The notes beneath the pieces are model-generated. The model worked only from the letters and a program-made list of their open reading frames with translations, was not told the DNA's origin and did not search any database. From Aotearoamyces nothofagi (taxonomy: Eukaryota; Ascomycota; Leotiomycetes; Leotiales; Tympanidaceae), in NCBI GenBank assembly GCA_015345905.1, contig JADDTR010000021.1, positions 372,001 through 436,000 of the forward strand: a stretch of 64,000 bases of DNA. Direction: 5' to 3'. Below, piece by piece: positions 10,501 to 22,956 of this stretch. Within the stretch, counting starts at the first letter, position 1. Each line of letters opens with the position of its first letter. The position numbers and the translations under genes were made by a program.

Positions 10501-12899
10501 TCTCTCGAGGTCCAAGAGACTCTATCAGGCGCTCAGCAAGTGCTATTGAAGAGTATGATGCTTGGCTAGTATGGCTAAAGCAATCTCAAGAACGACATGA
10601 TGTGACAATTGACTCGATGATGAAGCGGCTCAGAGCGTTGCGAGATAAGATGTGGTATGTTACTGATGTCCGAAACTCTGCTGCTTACGAGGGAGCCCGC
10701 AATGTTGCAGTGGCGTTGAAAAGTATGGGCGCACCTAAGAATGGCAAACATCTACACTCGTCTGTCTCTCGTCTACGTAATATCTCTAGGCCGTCGACCA
10801 ATAACTTCCTCCTGAAAACGGAGGCACAGGTTATGGATATTCTGGCGGCATCGGAAGAGCACGGCGGTCCAAACAAGCTGTCCGACGAGCAATCTGATAA
10901 GACGTTAAAGTGGCTATCTCAGTTCGGCATTGAAAACTTCTGCAAAGGCGAAGAACGGATTCACAGGTTCTGCTTAGAAATTGAGGCTTGTATCAATAAG
11001 CTTGTAGGTGATAGTCTCGTGGAGGGCCCTGTGCTGTGGTCGAGCGAGTTGTTCTTCCGCGACAAGCGAATCCTTGACAGTGGAAGGCAGAAGGGAGACC
11101 TAGTATTAACAGGGCTTGGCACACTAAGCATATCTAGTGACAGTGGGCAGGATCCTGATTCTGGACGCAGGAGTTTGAAAGGTTTGGATACTACTTCTAC
11201 GGCACGCTCAGGACGTGATCTTCGCTCCATGTCCATCAGAAATGGCTCTCAGCAGAGTGTTGACTCTAGCAAGTGGAGTATGCGAAGTAGCGTAGTAGGA
11301 GACATCATGGACTCTCAAGATTATTTCGGCACTGCAAGTCCTGTGCTGTCCATTGACTCGGCAACAACATTCTGGTCACCGTTCCAAACCCGAATGCAAT
11401 CGCCGTCTACAAGCACAGGCAGCTACCGTCCAGGAACAGCTTCCACCACAAGCGAAACGGTCATGCTTTCAACTGCTGACAGCACTGGTATTGCAGCAAA
11501 ACAAGAATTTTTGGCCGACCTCAAACAAACTCTCACAGCTCTTCTAATTAGTGACCTCGGAACTTTAGTTTTCGCTCGGGGTAGTGAGACAGACTCTTGG
11601 TTCTCGGGTGACCTAGGTCAGGACTGTATGGAGCTAAAGGACGCACAGGAACGCAAAGCTAAGAAAAAGCAGAAAAAACGTGTAATTGGGAAAAAGAGGA
11701 GCTTTCGCGATCTCAGATCTGCTCAGAACGCTGAATCACTTCCCGATCTCCCGGAAACACAAGGGAGGGCTAGTCTTGACGGCGTGCCATGGCCAGCAAC
11801 TGATCACGCAACGCCTGATACTTATTCTTTGGCCGATAGCTCCGCCAGCGATGCGATGAGTACTTCATCACACCGAAGGCAGCTATCCAAGGAGAGTAGC
11901 TCGCTTGAATTCCCCTACAGAGCTGCATTCCATCGGCTTTTGAAGATGTTTTCGGTCCACCCGAACCCTTATGCAAAGTTGAATGCATTGTATGAGCTTG
12001 AGCATCTTATAGTGGCGTCACTGACCTCAGCGCCTCGCCGCAAGAATCAGCATCAAGACACACTGCCAGTTTCTCCTCAGTCGCCCAGCTGCATCGCCGA
12101 TCTTGCCTCCCACGAAGTCAGTATCACGAATCCAAGGGCTAAAACAATTGACGAAGCTATTGAAAACTGTAGAGATAGACGGTCATCCACGATATACCAG
12201 AGCGAACCTTCTCCGATGTCTCGCCGCCCAGCAGATGCTCGATCCATTAGCAACCCTACACCAGCCAGTACCGATATGATCGTTGAAGTCTTACAGGACC
12301 TGTTCCGTGAAGCGGGTATGCGCCCAAAAACCCTTTTCCGTGATCTACAGTTTATTGCGGCATTTGTTCCAGCCTCGATACTTGACAAAACCGACCGTGG
12401 GAAGGCATTCTGGGATGCCGGTCTAGCTGCCCTCGGTCTAAAACAAGACGTTTGTCGTACTCTTATTGAAATCGCCGACAAGATCGTCCTGCACTACACC
12501 ATGAAACGTCAAACCTCGGCGTCGTCTATGCCTTCCCAATCCCTTCCATCCACCGCTCCTGAACCAGAAGTCATGCCCTACAGCATGCAGGATGCAGCAA
12601 AGATGTGGACCATCACAGCGAAAGAAGGCGATGCTGTAGCCGAGCGCGAGCTTGCAATATTTTACCTTACACATCCAGAGCTAGTGGAACGCACAACACT
12701 GCCGCTTACGAGACCTAGGGAGACGTTCAAAGCGCAGGTTATGGAGATGCATGCTGGTGGCGGAGAGGGCGATCGTGAAAGGAGTGATCCAGCGACGATG
12801 TGTGTCGCATATCATTGGATGGAGCTGAGTGCTCTTGGCGGTGATGAGTTGGCGAAGAAGTACTTGAGGCAGAGAGAGGAGTTAAATGCGATTCCTTAA
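7535..12899 (+). CDS. Large conserved fungal protein, RasGAP-like region plus Sel1-like C-terminus
   Basis: Reconstructed exons: 7535-7589, 7672-9104, 9154-9257 and 9308-12899, encoding 1727 residues. The first intron (7590-7671) has a GTACGT donor and a CTGAC branch site; the next two are 49 and 50 nt. The short first exon is inferred because the main frame has no ATG for its first 85 codons. The region spelling LLVTRWLFSVFLLNVIIHPE, then SYGMMSEYHITEYGRQKIL across the splice, resembles the core of RasGAP-type domains. A long disordered middle has an acidic run (DDDDDGDEEDESSSSESEVE) and a Lys-rich run (ERKAKKKQKKRVIGKKR). The C-terminus (AAKMWTITAKEGDAVAERELA, and YHWMELSALGGDELAKKYL later) looks like Sel1/TPR-type helical repeats. 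I do not know a named orthologue. The RasGAP call is tentative; gene integrity is well supported by in-phase splicing. Confidence 0.75.
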
Positions 12900-13381
12900 A
12901 TAGATGGGTCATGTGAGTAGGAGTCCGACTTCTGTTTAGTTTGTTTTATATGATACCATGGACGTAACGTCCGTTTATTTTCTCTACAGCATTTACAGGT
13001 AGCGTAATTGGGAGGTTTGCTTTGTGTTCATCTTATTCACGCCTTTCGCTTTATTACCAGCTTTAGGATAGATGGACCGTTCTGGAATCAAGACAGGAGG
13101 AACAGTACTGTCAATATATACAAACCTACTATGTAGGATATGAAAAAAATCTTTCGACTTGGACACAATACTTTTTCATGGTCGAATGTTTAATAAGAAA
13201 TTTTTGCAATTTCAGTTCATTGAATTCGTGATGGACCACTAGCAGGATTCACTATGCTGGATCTCTCGAGATACCCATAACACCAAACCCCAAATGTGGG
13301 TATTATGCAGTGCCTCTTTTCCATTTCATCTTCCCTTGCCTTTCAAGATTCCCTACTCAACATACGCCAGAAGAATTTTGC
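12900..13381. other. Convergent 3' intergenic region
   Basis: About 480 bp between two converging genes. It is AT-rich, including the stretch around 13140-13220, and presumably holds both 3' UTRs and polyadenylation signals. No gene seen. Confidence 0.5.
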
Positions 13382-16300
13382 TCAAACACAAGTCCACTCA
13401 GCAAAAACGCACCACCTCGCACTCCTATCCGCCAGGACCAACCCCCTCCACACGCCCCTCTCTCCGCATTTGATTATCGTTTCCCATGTACCGCCATCTC
13501 CACTTTCGCCCATATTAGTGCCGCAGACTCCTATTCCGCCGCCACGTTCTTCCTTTCTCATCAGCCGTAAGATCTTGCCTCCAGGCGCCTGGATTGCCAA
13601 CTTTGCAGGTTTCTTCGCTGCATACGCACCATTCCCGCTTACAGTGCTCGGATTGGAGCCAGATGCTGAAGATGCAGTAAATGACATTGCTGAGCCAGGA
13701 CGCATGAATGGAACAGGTGAGGTGCCATCTGGGTTAGGAGATGATGGTGAAACTGAGGAAGGATGTTGACGAATTGCGAAAACAAAGGTGTTGTTTACAG
13801 CAAGTCGTTGACACTGCGGCTGTGCGACGTAGAGGTCATGGCGCTGAGCGTGTGGTGTTGGATGCCGGGTCAGAAATTCATATGGTGGATTATCACCGGT
13901 ATGAACAATGGGCAATGCAAAAGCGAGTGGGTGCGGAATATCCTTGATACTATGCATCAGGCCTCTCCTGCCGGCGTAGATCTTCAAGATGCCGTTTCCT
14001 TCGTCACCAGGTAAGAGAGCCTTTACAGTATATCGTTTCAGGCCGCCAACCCATTCAGCTTGGGCTAGAGCGCGCTTCTTCACCACTTCACCAGACTCGA
14101 AGAGGTCTCCGTCCGCGTCTCGGCAGAAAGCGCGAGCTTCGACTTCAGCAACACACTCAGTATCTGCGGGAACAGTAAACCTAACCTGCGCAAGTTCCAG
14201 GTCCTCGATGCGGAGGAGTGAGGTATCATAATCTTGCATTTCCAATGAGTTCTTAAAGAACGGAGGACATGCGCAGGGAAGCGCAAGAAGGATATCATAG
14301 GCCACAGGGGGGACAATGTGTTGTTGTTGATGATGTTCTGGGATATGAGTCCAGCATATCTCCATAGGGCGAGCGAGAAAGTACCATGACTCGGAAAGGG
14401 TAGGGCCTGTACTTGAGTATAGACTGCGGCGCGGGTTGGTTGGGCTAGCCAAGGAGCAATCCAGGATCCGCCATTCATTGTCAACGAGTGTTGCATTCCA
14501 CCAGTGATTTGATCGAGGTATCATGCCGATCTCCGGGGTTTCCCCTGGGGATTTAAGGTACCCTCTGATGACTTCGGCATGAATCCCAACAGCCGCACAC
14601 ATTTCCATGACAAGCACTGCAACTTCTTCTGCACAACCATGTTTGCTCTGTATTACCCTCGTCGTGTCAACATCACCATCTGTATCTTCCTCCCAAGCTA
14701 TTTTCTCACTGACCCAGGTAAATATTGCTCGTAACCTTTGCACATCGCTTCTATACGGCCTACACACATAGCCAGTAGCAAGGCTGACAGCATTCGTCAT
14801 TGCTGGTAGGCTATTAATGAACCTCGAATTTTTGTCCACCAAGCTGAGATTTACTGTCTGAAAATTCGTTGGATAAACAACAGGCATGCCATCTGCAGCT
14901 TCATCGCCTTCGGTGGTCTCGTAAAGCTCCTCAACAGGACTAATGGCAGGATAGTCCATCATCTGGCATCTCTCTTTTCGTTCCACTCTTTCTATGTGGC
15001 TCAACGAATTCGACCGATTCACATCTCGTCGCACCTGAACCCAGTCGACGCCTGAGCCTCCGATGCCTGTCTCACGTGCAGCATCCTTTGAATGAATATT
15101 CCCATATCCTCCGGCAATAGCCGTAACGCCATCTGGTATCATGCTCCTTTGAGATACCGGCCGTGTGGCCTCCCCTGCGGCAATACTACTTCGAGCGCTT
15201 GCCGCACCTGTCTTTGCCGATTCAATGATTTTCTTAAAGAAGCCACTCTTCTTCGGTCTTGGTGCGGTAAGGCCGCCAAGCATGCTGCCAGCTTCAGTGG
15301 AGCTCCCGTGCCAGCCTGCTTGAGACTGGGTTCTAGGTGGCTGAGACGCATGGCTACTGTGGTAGGTAATGCCCGTAAGAGGCGTCTGTGGTCTGCTGCC
15401 TTCGAAGTTTACCTGACTATTGTTAATACCCAAGAAGTCGTTCTCTCGCATTCCCAATGCGCTCCGAGCACGGCCTTGTAAGGATTCCTTTTTCCTCGCA
15501 AGGCTCCCTGCACTAGTTGCGCTGAATGCTCCAGCTGAATGGCCACTCATAATGCTTCGATCGGTTAACTGTGTGCTAGAACTTCCATTTGTGGTTGTGC
15601 TCTGAACTCCAGATGAAGAATTTGTCGCCGTAGATTTTGTTGTGAATGTTCTTCCCAGCATCTGCCGTCCAACTTCGAAAGCGGATTTCCGATGTCGTAA
15701 CTTTGGGATTTCCTCGACACCTCCAGCCATGGATGACTTCGGTCTTCCTTGGTAAGAGGCCTTTGGGGGGACAGGTGGTGGCGGTCCCATGCTCATATGC
15801 ATGTTTCCACTGTCGTCGACCGGTGGTCTGTGACTGCGTTGATCCTTCCGCCCTAAACGACTTTCCATTCGTTCAACGTAATTGCTTAGCTGAGGAGGAT
15901 GCTGGTCACCGTGATACGCAGAGGTTCCACGTATGTCACATGGTTCATCATAACCACTATCTGGACCAGGGATCCCCATAGAAGTGTTAGGTCTAGGAGG
16001 TCCGTTACGCTTTGAACCGCTAGTATATGTCTGGTCAAAAGCTTCAGGAGACCAGGGGTCAAGCGTTGCTTCCGGGGACTCTGTTTCGCGTGATATGCCC
16101 ATGTCCTGCAAGGAAGACATGACATCCTCCATGGCGGTTCTCAATGGTGAAGGTGTCATGCCTGTAGCGACAGGGGATGGTGGGCACGGTGAGGTGGCGC
16201 GTGGCGTTTGGTATCCACTATCATGTTGATCATAGGAGCCCATAGAAACTCTCGATTCATTGTACAGATTTCGGTGCGGGGGAGGTGGAGGAGGTGGCGA

Positions 16301-16986
16301 AGAGCCAGTATCTCTGTTATACGGGCTAGGTGATGGCCCCCTTGAATGCGGCCTATATGCAAAAGATGGGGCTGGAGAAGGCACCCTGGAACCATAGCCA
16401 TTGGACCGGACTGGAGAGTGAATCTTAGAGATATCGTTATGAGCACTCGTGGGAGTTGGAAAATGTGCCCTAGAAATGCTGTTGTGGGTACCCATTGGGT
16501 TGGGAGAAGGTCCTCTAGCACGGGATAAGCTTTCTTGCTTTTGTATCTCTGCTCTTTTTTGGACTGCAGCATCTGGTTGAGCGTAGGACTGGAAAGGCCT
16601 CCTGAAAGTTTTGCTCTTCGCCTTTTTAGGAGGCTGTGGATTGAAAGGATTAGGACTGGGTGAGCGATTAGGCATGGGACTCGAAGCTCTACTGGCAGGT
16701 TGAAAGCTGTCATCGAGGACTTGAACAAAGTTGGATGGAAACAAGCCCATCATGCGTTTGTCGCGGCGCAGTCTGCCCATCCACCATGAGCCGTCTCCTG
16801 CATTCAGGCATTCTATTAGATCGCCTTCCACGAAGCCAAGGTCTCGTTTTGACTAGTCAATAATGTCAGCGCTCCTCTCTTTCGGTGTTCTCAAGAAGAG
16901 GTGATGCCTACCTCGCCGCCCCATGAATATACGGCTCTGCACCAACACGGAAACCGCGTTGGCAGAGCTTGCGGCGCCGGGACCAT
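13382..16986 (-). CDS. CYK3: Cyk3-type SH3 and transglutaminase-like cytokinesis protein
   Basis: Cytokinesis regulator acting at the actomyosin ring and primary septum in yeasts. Exons are 16912-16986 and 13382-16852, with a 59-nt intron carrying a CTGAC branch site; product 1181 residues. The splice rebuilds the SH3 domain: FPCWCRAVYSWGGE joined to SKRDLGFVEGDLIECLNAG, then SWWMGRL and MGLFPSNFVQVLD (residues about 12-70). A long Pro/Ser-rich disordered part with PPPPPPP and PPPPVPPK stretches follows. The transglutaminase-like core begins near residue 730 (LRAIFTWVSEKIAWEED). HGCAEEVA supplies a Cys (about 762), NHWWNATLV a His (about 808) and WRILDCSLA an Asp (about 821), the three triad positions. 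The ATG at 16986 is the nearest in-frame Met before the SH3 domain. Strong family call. Confidence 0.87.
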
Positions 16987-17380
16987 GCTGTGTGTGTTTG
17001 GGGTCCTTTTGCCGTAGGGGACGCTGTGGAGGCAGTGGTTGAGGTCTTGCGCTCGCAGTGCGCGCCGAATCAAGTGCTTCCGAGGGCGCGGTACATCTGA
17101 GCGTAACACGACGCAGAAAGGGCCGGGCTTTGGAGACAGGGACGAGAAGATATATTAGGCCTCTGTCAATGCAAACCTGCCGGTGCAGCACGGTGTTCGA
17201 GGGCAATGGATGCGGCTGCGGTGTGTTGTCGCTCGGGGGCGTGAAGGGCTGGGGGAGTTTGTATGTACGGGGGGGGCGCCTCAGGCAGCGAGCAGACCGG
17301 ATTAGCAGCGGCGGCAGCCCTGCGGGGTTGGCGGAGCAACCGCTGATAGCCAGACCGCAGCCGGGGCCGCCGATAGTTGT

Positions 17381-17443
17381 GCGCAGTGTGCGCAGTGTGC
17401 GCGGTGTGCGCTGTCTGCCCCGTCTGCCCCGTCTGGCCTGTCC
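17381..17443. repeat. Drifting 9-bp tandem repeat (GCGCAGTGT to GCCCCGTCT)
   Basis: Seven 9-bp units that change gradually along the array: GCGCAGTGT twice, GCGCGGTGT, GCGCTGTCT, GCCCCGTCT twice, GGCCTGTCC. Confidence 0.8.
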
Positions 17444-17519
17444 AGCCCTGCGTGCCCCTGAGATGCAGTTGTCGGCCACCAGCGCTTCTGCTTTCTATTG
17501 CCTCCTGCGTCTTCGCGAT

Positions 17520-17543
17520 ACCTCGACACCTCGACACCTCGAC
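17520..17543. repeat. Tandem repeat ACCTCGAC, 3 copies
   Basis: Three perfect 8-bp copies in the kinase upstream region. Confidence 0.85.
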
Positions 17544-17872
17544 ATACCCGTCTCCCTCTGGGCCTTTGCACGGCTCCGATTTAGCTGGATTTGCATTCCA
17601 TGTTGGCGCTGCCTTTCGAGTTTCCTGACTCCTGTTTCCCCCTAGTCGGCTGGCCTGGTCCGGGCGTATCTTGTTGTCCGGGGCGATAGCGAGTGTTTAC
17701 CGCCGTTGCAACCACGGCGGTTCGTACTTCAGCGCACGGGATCTCGCCTCTGCAGTCTTCCTGAAACTCGCTCTCCAAACATCTTTTTCCCTTCCTTTCT
17801 CGCCCTGGCTCCAGGAACATAATTGTTGCATTGCAGTCCCAAATCGCCATCTCTTGCTTGCAATCGGCCACT

Positions 17873-19900
17873 ATGTCGGACGAGGCGGCGGCGAGCCAGT
17901 ACCAGGTCCTGGAGGAATTGGGCAGTAAGTCGCTTTCTGCCACTCTGGACAAGTAGGCTTCCTTCTGTGTGTATCACTGACATTCTGCAGGCGGGAGCTT
18001 TGGGGTTGTATATAAGGCTATAGAAAGATCGACTGGAGAGATTGTTGCCATCAAGCACGTAAGCAGCGTCAGACGCCCCCGCAAGCTTTACACGCTGACT
18101 TGTTGCAGATTGATCTCGAGTCCAGTGAAGATGACATCCAAGAAATCCAACAAGAGATTTCAGTCCTCAGCACATGCGCCAGTCCTTTCGTTACCCAGTA
18201 CAAAGAGAGCTTTCTGCGCGGACACAAGTTATGGATAGTGATGGAATACCTCGGCGGCGGCTCATGTCTCGATCTTGTATGTCCCTTTTTCCTTTTGATC
18301 CTGCGATATGGCTTCTAACATCCTACAGTTAAAACCCGGATCCTTCAATGAAGCTCATATTGCGATTATTTGCCGTGAATTGTTACTCGGACTTGATTAT
18401 CTTCATCATGAGGGAAAGATACATCGAGATATAAAAGCCGCCAACATATTATTATCCTCCTCTGGAAAAGTTAAGCTTGCCGATTTCGGTGTTGCTGCAC
18501 AGCTCACGAATATCAAATCCCAACGAAACACATTCGTTGGCACCCCTTTTTGGATGGCACCAGAAGTTATACAGCAGGCTGGATACGATTTCAAAGCAGA
18601 CATATGGTCTCTTGGAATCACAGCTATGGAGCTGGTCAATGGCGAGCCTCCAAATGCCAGCACTCATCCAATGAAAGTACTTTTTCTCATACCGAAAGCA
18701 CCTGCGCCTCGGCTTGAGGGCAACAATTATAGTCGAGAGTTCAAAGATTTCGTCTCAGCATGTTTGGTAAAGGATTGTGATAAGCGCCCTTCCGCCAGGG
18801 ACCTTCTGAAGCACAGATTTATAAAATCTGCTGGTAAAGTCGAGGCTCTGCAAGAGTTGATTGAAAGAAAGCAGGAGTGGGATGGAGGCCGGACTCGACC
18901 TTCCCATCCAAAGCTCTACCAAGAAACCTTGTGAGTACCCGATCTGCCACCCTAGAGGCTTTCTGCTAATCCGAATAGAAATACAATGACACCACGAGAT
19001 GAACCTGATGAATGGGTATTTGACACGATCAAGGCCACCACTGTGGCGCAAAACAAGAACACGACTAAGAGAAGAAAGCTGTCAGTAATACCAGTAAATG
19101 GCCATAACAGCAACAGTGGAGCTGAAGAAGCTTTGCGCCGTCTTGAGCTCAAAGATGGGCCTCTTCAACCGTCGTCTCCATCCCCATCTACTGTCAAGCG
19201 TCATACGGTACGAAAACAACCCTCCATAACACATATCACTTCTACTATCTCCAAGTCATCCTCCATAAAACGCCCACTGCAACCAGACATGAATTTTGGA
19301 AATAGCGGCTCAACGGTTCGTCTTTTCCGGCGAGTTTCAGACAACTCAACTGCAGGAGTTCTCAACGAATCATTCAAGGGGCGTGACGAAAACCGCCCTC
19401 CAATGGCTGAAGCTGCCACGAAGGAAGCACTTCTAGGCCGGCGCTTGTACAACAAAGCCATCGATACTGCATTTCAGGAAGTGCATGCCCAGACCAGCTC
19501 CCAGCCACAACGAGAGGCTCTCTCGCATCTTGCTGACGCATGGAGTGCCCTTGATGCCACAGACCCGGAAGGCGAGTTCCAGCTCCTCAAGCTTATAATG
19601 GAAAAGGTTCAAGCAGATCCGAAACTTTCCGCCCTAGTGTCAGCCTCGAAAGACGGGACGCCACAAGGAACACCACAAAAGGTATCTCACTCAAAACTCG
19701 TCATGGCGCAGAATAACCCACATCTCAAAAGCCATCGGCAACGAAAGCAGTCGATGCAGGTTCCTGAAGATGCATGGAAGGAGAAGATGCCCCATTTGCC
19801 AGGACAAGTTGTGCCTGGAATGGAGCATACAAAACAGCTAGCAGACGTCCTCTACGGGCGATGGGCCGATGGGCTGAGGAATCGCTGGCCCGCAGTGTGA
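17873..19900 (+). CDS. Ste20/GCK-family serine/threonine kinase (Kic1/Sps1/MST-like)
   Basis: Germinal-centre-type kinase of the group that feeds NDR/LATS kinases in morphogenesis and septation networks. Exons: 17873-17924, 17991-18058, 18109-18276, 18329-18930 and 18979-19900, encoding 603 residues; all junctions are in phase with GT-AG ends. The kinase domain is N-terminal: [19 protein letters not shown] (P-loop), VAIKH (ATP-anchoring Lys), [12 protein letters not shown] (catalytic loop), [19 protein letters not shown] and [11 protein letters not shown], ending with [20 protein letters not shown]. The C-terminal half is low-complexity and basic, ending in a conserved helical segment ([19 protein letters not shown] and [19 protein letters not shown]). 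It could be the orthologue of Neurospora POD-6, MST-1 or SID-1; I cannot separate these from memory, so no symbol is given. Confidence 0.92.
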
Positions 19901-20774
19901 CTTTGATGCTTTGATAGTTGTTTGCGACTTCTCATTTGATACCCCTGGGTCTACAGCATCTCTGGTTCATTGCATAGTTTGGACGCCAAAAGCTTGGTAG
20001 GCCCTGTGGCTCCCTTGAACGCCGGCCTAGAATAGTTTGTATAGAGGACTTGGGCTAGCTGTTTATAGGGATCTGGTATGATGACTGATGATAATGTCTT
20101 TCTTTTCATACCCTACAGGGCCTGGCTATTTCTCGTCTTCCTCGGTTTTTGCATGTATTCGATAGCAAGCGAGCGTTGTTATGTGTATGTAATGGTATGT
20201 AATGGTACGAGGTGGAGAGCTAGATAGGGAATTGTAGTTAGTCCAAGGTTATATATAAATGGAGCATATATCACGGTGACTTGAAATCCGATGTGTGCCG
20301 AGCAGAACAATTAGTGCTCACACTGATATACTTTATAGAGCCAGCTTGATAACTTTATGGTCGACGTAATAGCAAACTCAATGTAAATCGATCGATGAAT
20401 GCATTTCCGTGCCGGTGTTACACGAAGATCCCCTCGCCTCTCCATCAATTACACATATACAGCTTCAACGTTGGATAATGGTCTACCCTGAAGCATAACC
20501 GCTTCTATATTGTAAACCTCTATAAATCCGCTTAATAATAGGCAGCCATGTATGTACTCCATGTCTAACATTTCCTATCAAGTTTGGAAATGGACTACTA
20601 ACGGATATCTTTAAATGCTAAGAGTGATGGAGAATACTGTCTATACCACATTCCACATTGTCCCATTTGTCATTCTTAGTCACATCACAATCTTTCATCG
20701 AATACAGGTATCATGCGATAGAACAAAGTTTATTTGACATACCAATCCCTCATCGGAACACGTTGGCCTCTACT
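19901..20774. other. Convergent intergenic region between kinase and VMA1
   Basis: About 870 bp between two converging stops. AT-rich, no gene recognised. Presumably 3' UTRs of both genes. Confidence 0.5.
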
Positions 20775-22956
20775 CTACTCGTCGACCACCGATGCAAACT
20801 TATCAGTCATGTCTTGGATCAACTTCTCGTACTATTTATTATTGTCAGTATAACCTCGAGGATCCTAAACAGTTCGGTTGATAGATAAAATAGGTAGCAT
20901 ACCTTCTTTGTGATCACTTCCTCTCCGTCACTAGGGACCTCGAATTTCATGCTTCGTAGCTGTACCTGGATATCGCTCGTCGCTTCTCGGATCTTGTTCC
21001 AGTTTTCGCCTTGTGCAACGGCTTTCTGTGCCTCGTCGTGGAAACCCATCATAGCCTTCATCATCCACTCGGTCTTCCAGATTGGACAGAACTGGTCGTA
21101 GTCTGAGTAACCATTCTGTTGAAGAAAGTCTTCCTTGATCAGGCCAGCAACATCAAGAGTAATTTTGTCAGGATCAGATAAAGCTGATTTTCCGACCAAC
21201 TGTACGACCTGGTCCAGCTCTTCGGAATCTGTCAGAAGCTGTTTGATGCGGTCGCGAAGACGGGGAAACTCCGGATAATCCTTTTCGTAGTATTTATCCA
21301 ACACGCCGGTATACTTGCTATAACTGACCGCTGTGTTGATCGATGGGAAGTGCTTTCGCTGGGCAAGCTTCTTGTCAAGACCCCAGAAGACCTGAACAAT
21401 TCCAAGAGTACTACTAGTGACAGGGTCTGAAAAATCGCCACCTGGCGGACTGACAGCACCAACGATGCTAACACTGCCCTCGCGCTCAGGGCTACCAAGA
21501 GCCTGGACCTTTCCCGCACGCTCATAGAAGCTTGCCAGTTTAGCACCGAGATAAGCAGGGAAACCCTGGTCAGCAGGCATTTCTCCTAATCGGCCAGAGA
21601 TTTCACGAAGAGCCTCAGCCCATCGAGATGTCGAATCAGCCATCATTGCCACATCCTTTCCTTGATCGCGGAAATACTCGGCAACGGTGATTCCGGTGTA
21701 GATAGAAGCTTCACGGGCTGCCACTGGCATGTTCGAAGTATTGGCAATCAATGTTGTCCGCTTCATGATAGGTTCTTTGCGGCCTTCAATCTCGATTGAA
21801 AGTTCAGGGAAGTCCATCAAAACTTCAGCCATCTCGTTTCCACGTTCACCACAACCGACATATATGATGATGTCGCTGTTAGAAAACTTAGATACAGACT
21901 GACTAATGACCGTTTTTCCGCAACCGAAAGCTCCGGGAATAGCAACGGTGCCACCTTGAACACTTGGGAAGAGTGCGTCAAGGACGCGTTGACCAACAAC
22001 AAAAGGTTTATCTGCAGCCAGTTTCTCGGTGGTGGGACGGGGTACACGGACGGGCCATGTGTGCATCATGCCATGTTCAGACTTCTTTCCATTGAACTCA
22101 ATTTCCAGGATTTTCTCGTCCACCGTGTAGGCACCCTTTTCGGCAATTCGGGTGATAGTACCTCTTGCCCTTGGGGGTAGAAGAATCTTGTGATCATCGA
22201 GCAGGGAGTTTTCGTATACAGTACCGAATATATCGCCTCCAGTGATGTGGTCTCCAACCTTCATAGTCGGCTTGAACTCCCATTTCTTTTCTCTGTTCAA
22301 AGCTGGGGCTGCGATACCACGAGGAATATAAATACTGTTTGACATATTCGCGATGGCCTTCAATGGACGCTGGATTCCGTCATAGATTGTCTCCATCAAA
22401 CCTGGACCCAATTCGACAGAGAGGGGCTTTCCGGTACGATATACAGGGTCACCAACGGTGACACCAGCTATAATTGGCAGTCGCAATCAGCAATCAGTCC
22501 CCACATAAACGGCTACCTGATGGATATACCTGTCTCCTCGTAGACTTGAACCGTAGCTCTGTCTGCTTCGATTCGAATGACTTCGCCGACAAGGTTATCG
22601 TGGCCGACTCGTACCTAAACATATCATCAGCCGGTACCAGTAAAATACAGTTGTCTGTGACTGTACCAATTCGTACATAGCGACACCGATCATATTCTCG
22701 GCCACAATGACGGGACTGTCTGATGTTAGGGAGCCAGCACTCCAACCATATAAATACTACTTACCCGGACACTGAGTAGATCGAGCCTATTGTAAAGTCA
22801 GTATCAACCGAGATATAGAGCTCGAGCAATCCAACTCACCATATTGCTCTTCGCCATCCGCATCTCGAGCTCGCGGAGTTTTCTTCTCCAAGCTCAAAGT
22901 CAGCTTCAGTGTGCCAAGGTGACTGGTTCGGGTCTATGCAGACTTACAGGGACCAT
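20775..22956 (-). CDS. VMA1: V-type H+-ATPase catalytic subunit A
   Basis: ATP-hydrolysing subunit of the V1 sector that acidifies vacuoles and other organelles. Seven exons on the minus strand: 22948-22956, 22840-22885, 22765-22786, 22667-22715, 22530-22614, 20903-22467 and 20775-20831, giving 610 residues. The first coding exon is only 9 nt (M-V-P). Splicing builds [20 protein letters not shown] and [20 protein letters not shown]. The P-loop reads GAFGCGKTV; Walker B region, [14 protein letters not shown] and the fungal C-terminus [18 protein letters not shown] are intact. The position [12 protein letters not shown], where Saccharomyces and some other yeasts carry the VDE intein, is uninterrupted here. 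The frame upstream of the ATG stays open for over 100 codons with one further in-frame Met near 23208, but the conserved protein begins at MVPKKTP. Confidence 0.95.

Larger units (their letters stand above)
16987..17872. other. GC-rich divergent region between CYK3 and the GCK kinase
   Basis: About 890 bp between two divergent starts, holding both promoters and leaders. It is GC-rich, with a drifting 9-bp repeat at 17381-17443 and three 8-bp copies at 17520-17543. Open frames across it show no family features. Confidence 0.55.

Noticed and set aside
17058-17645. 195-codon plus-strand open frame upstream of the kinase
   Set aside because: Covers the CYK3 first exon on the opposite strand and two tandem repeats. 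Composition-driven.
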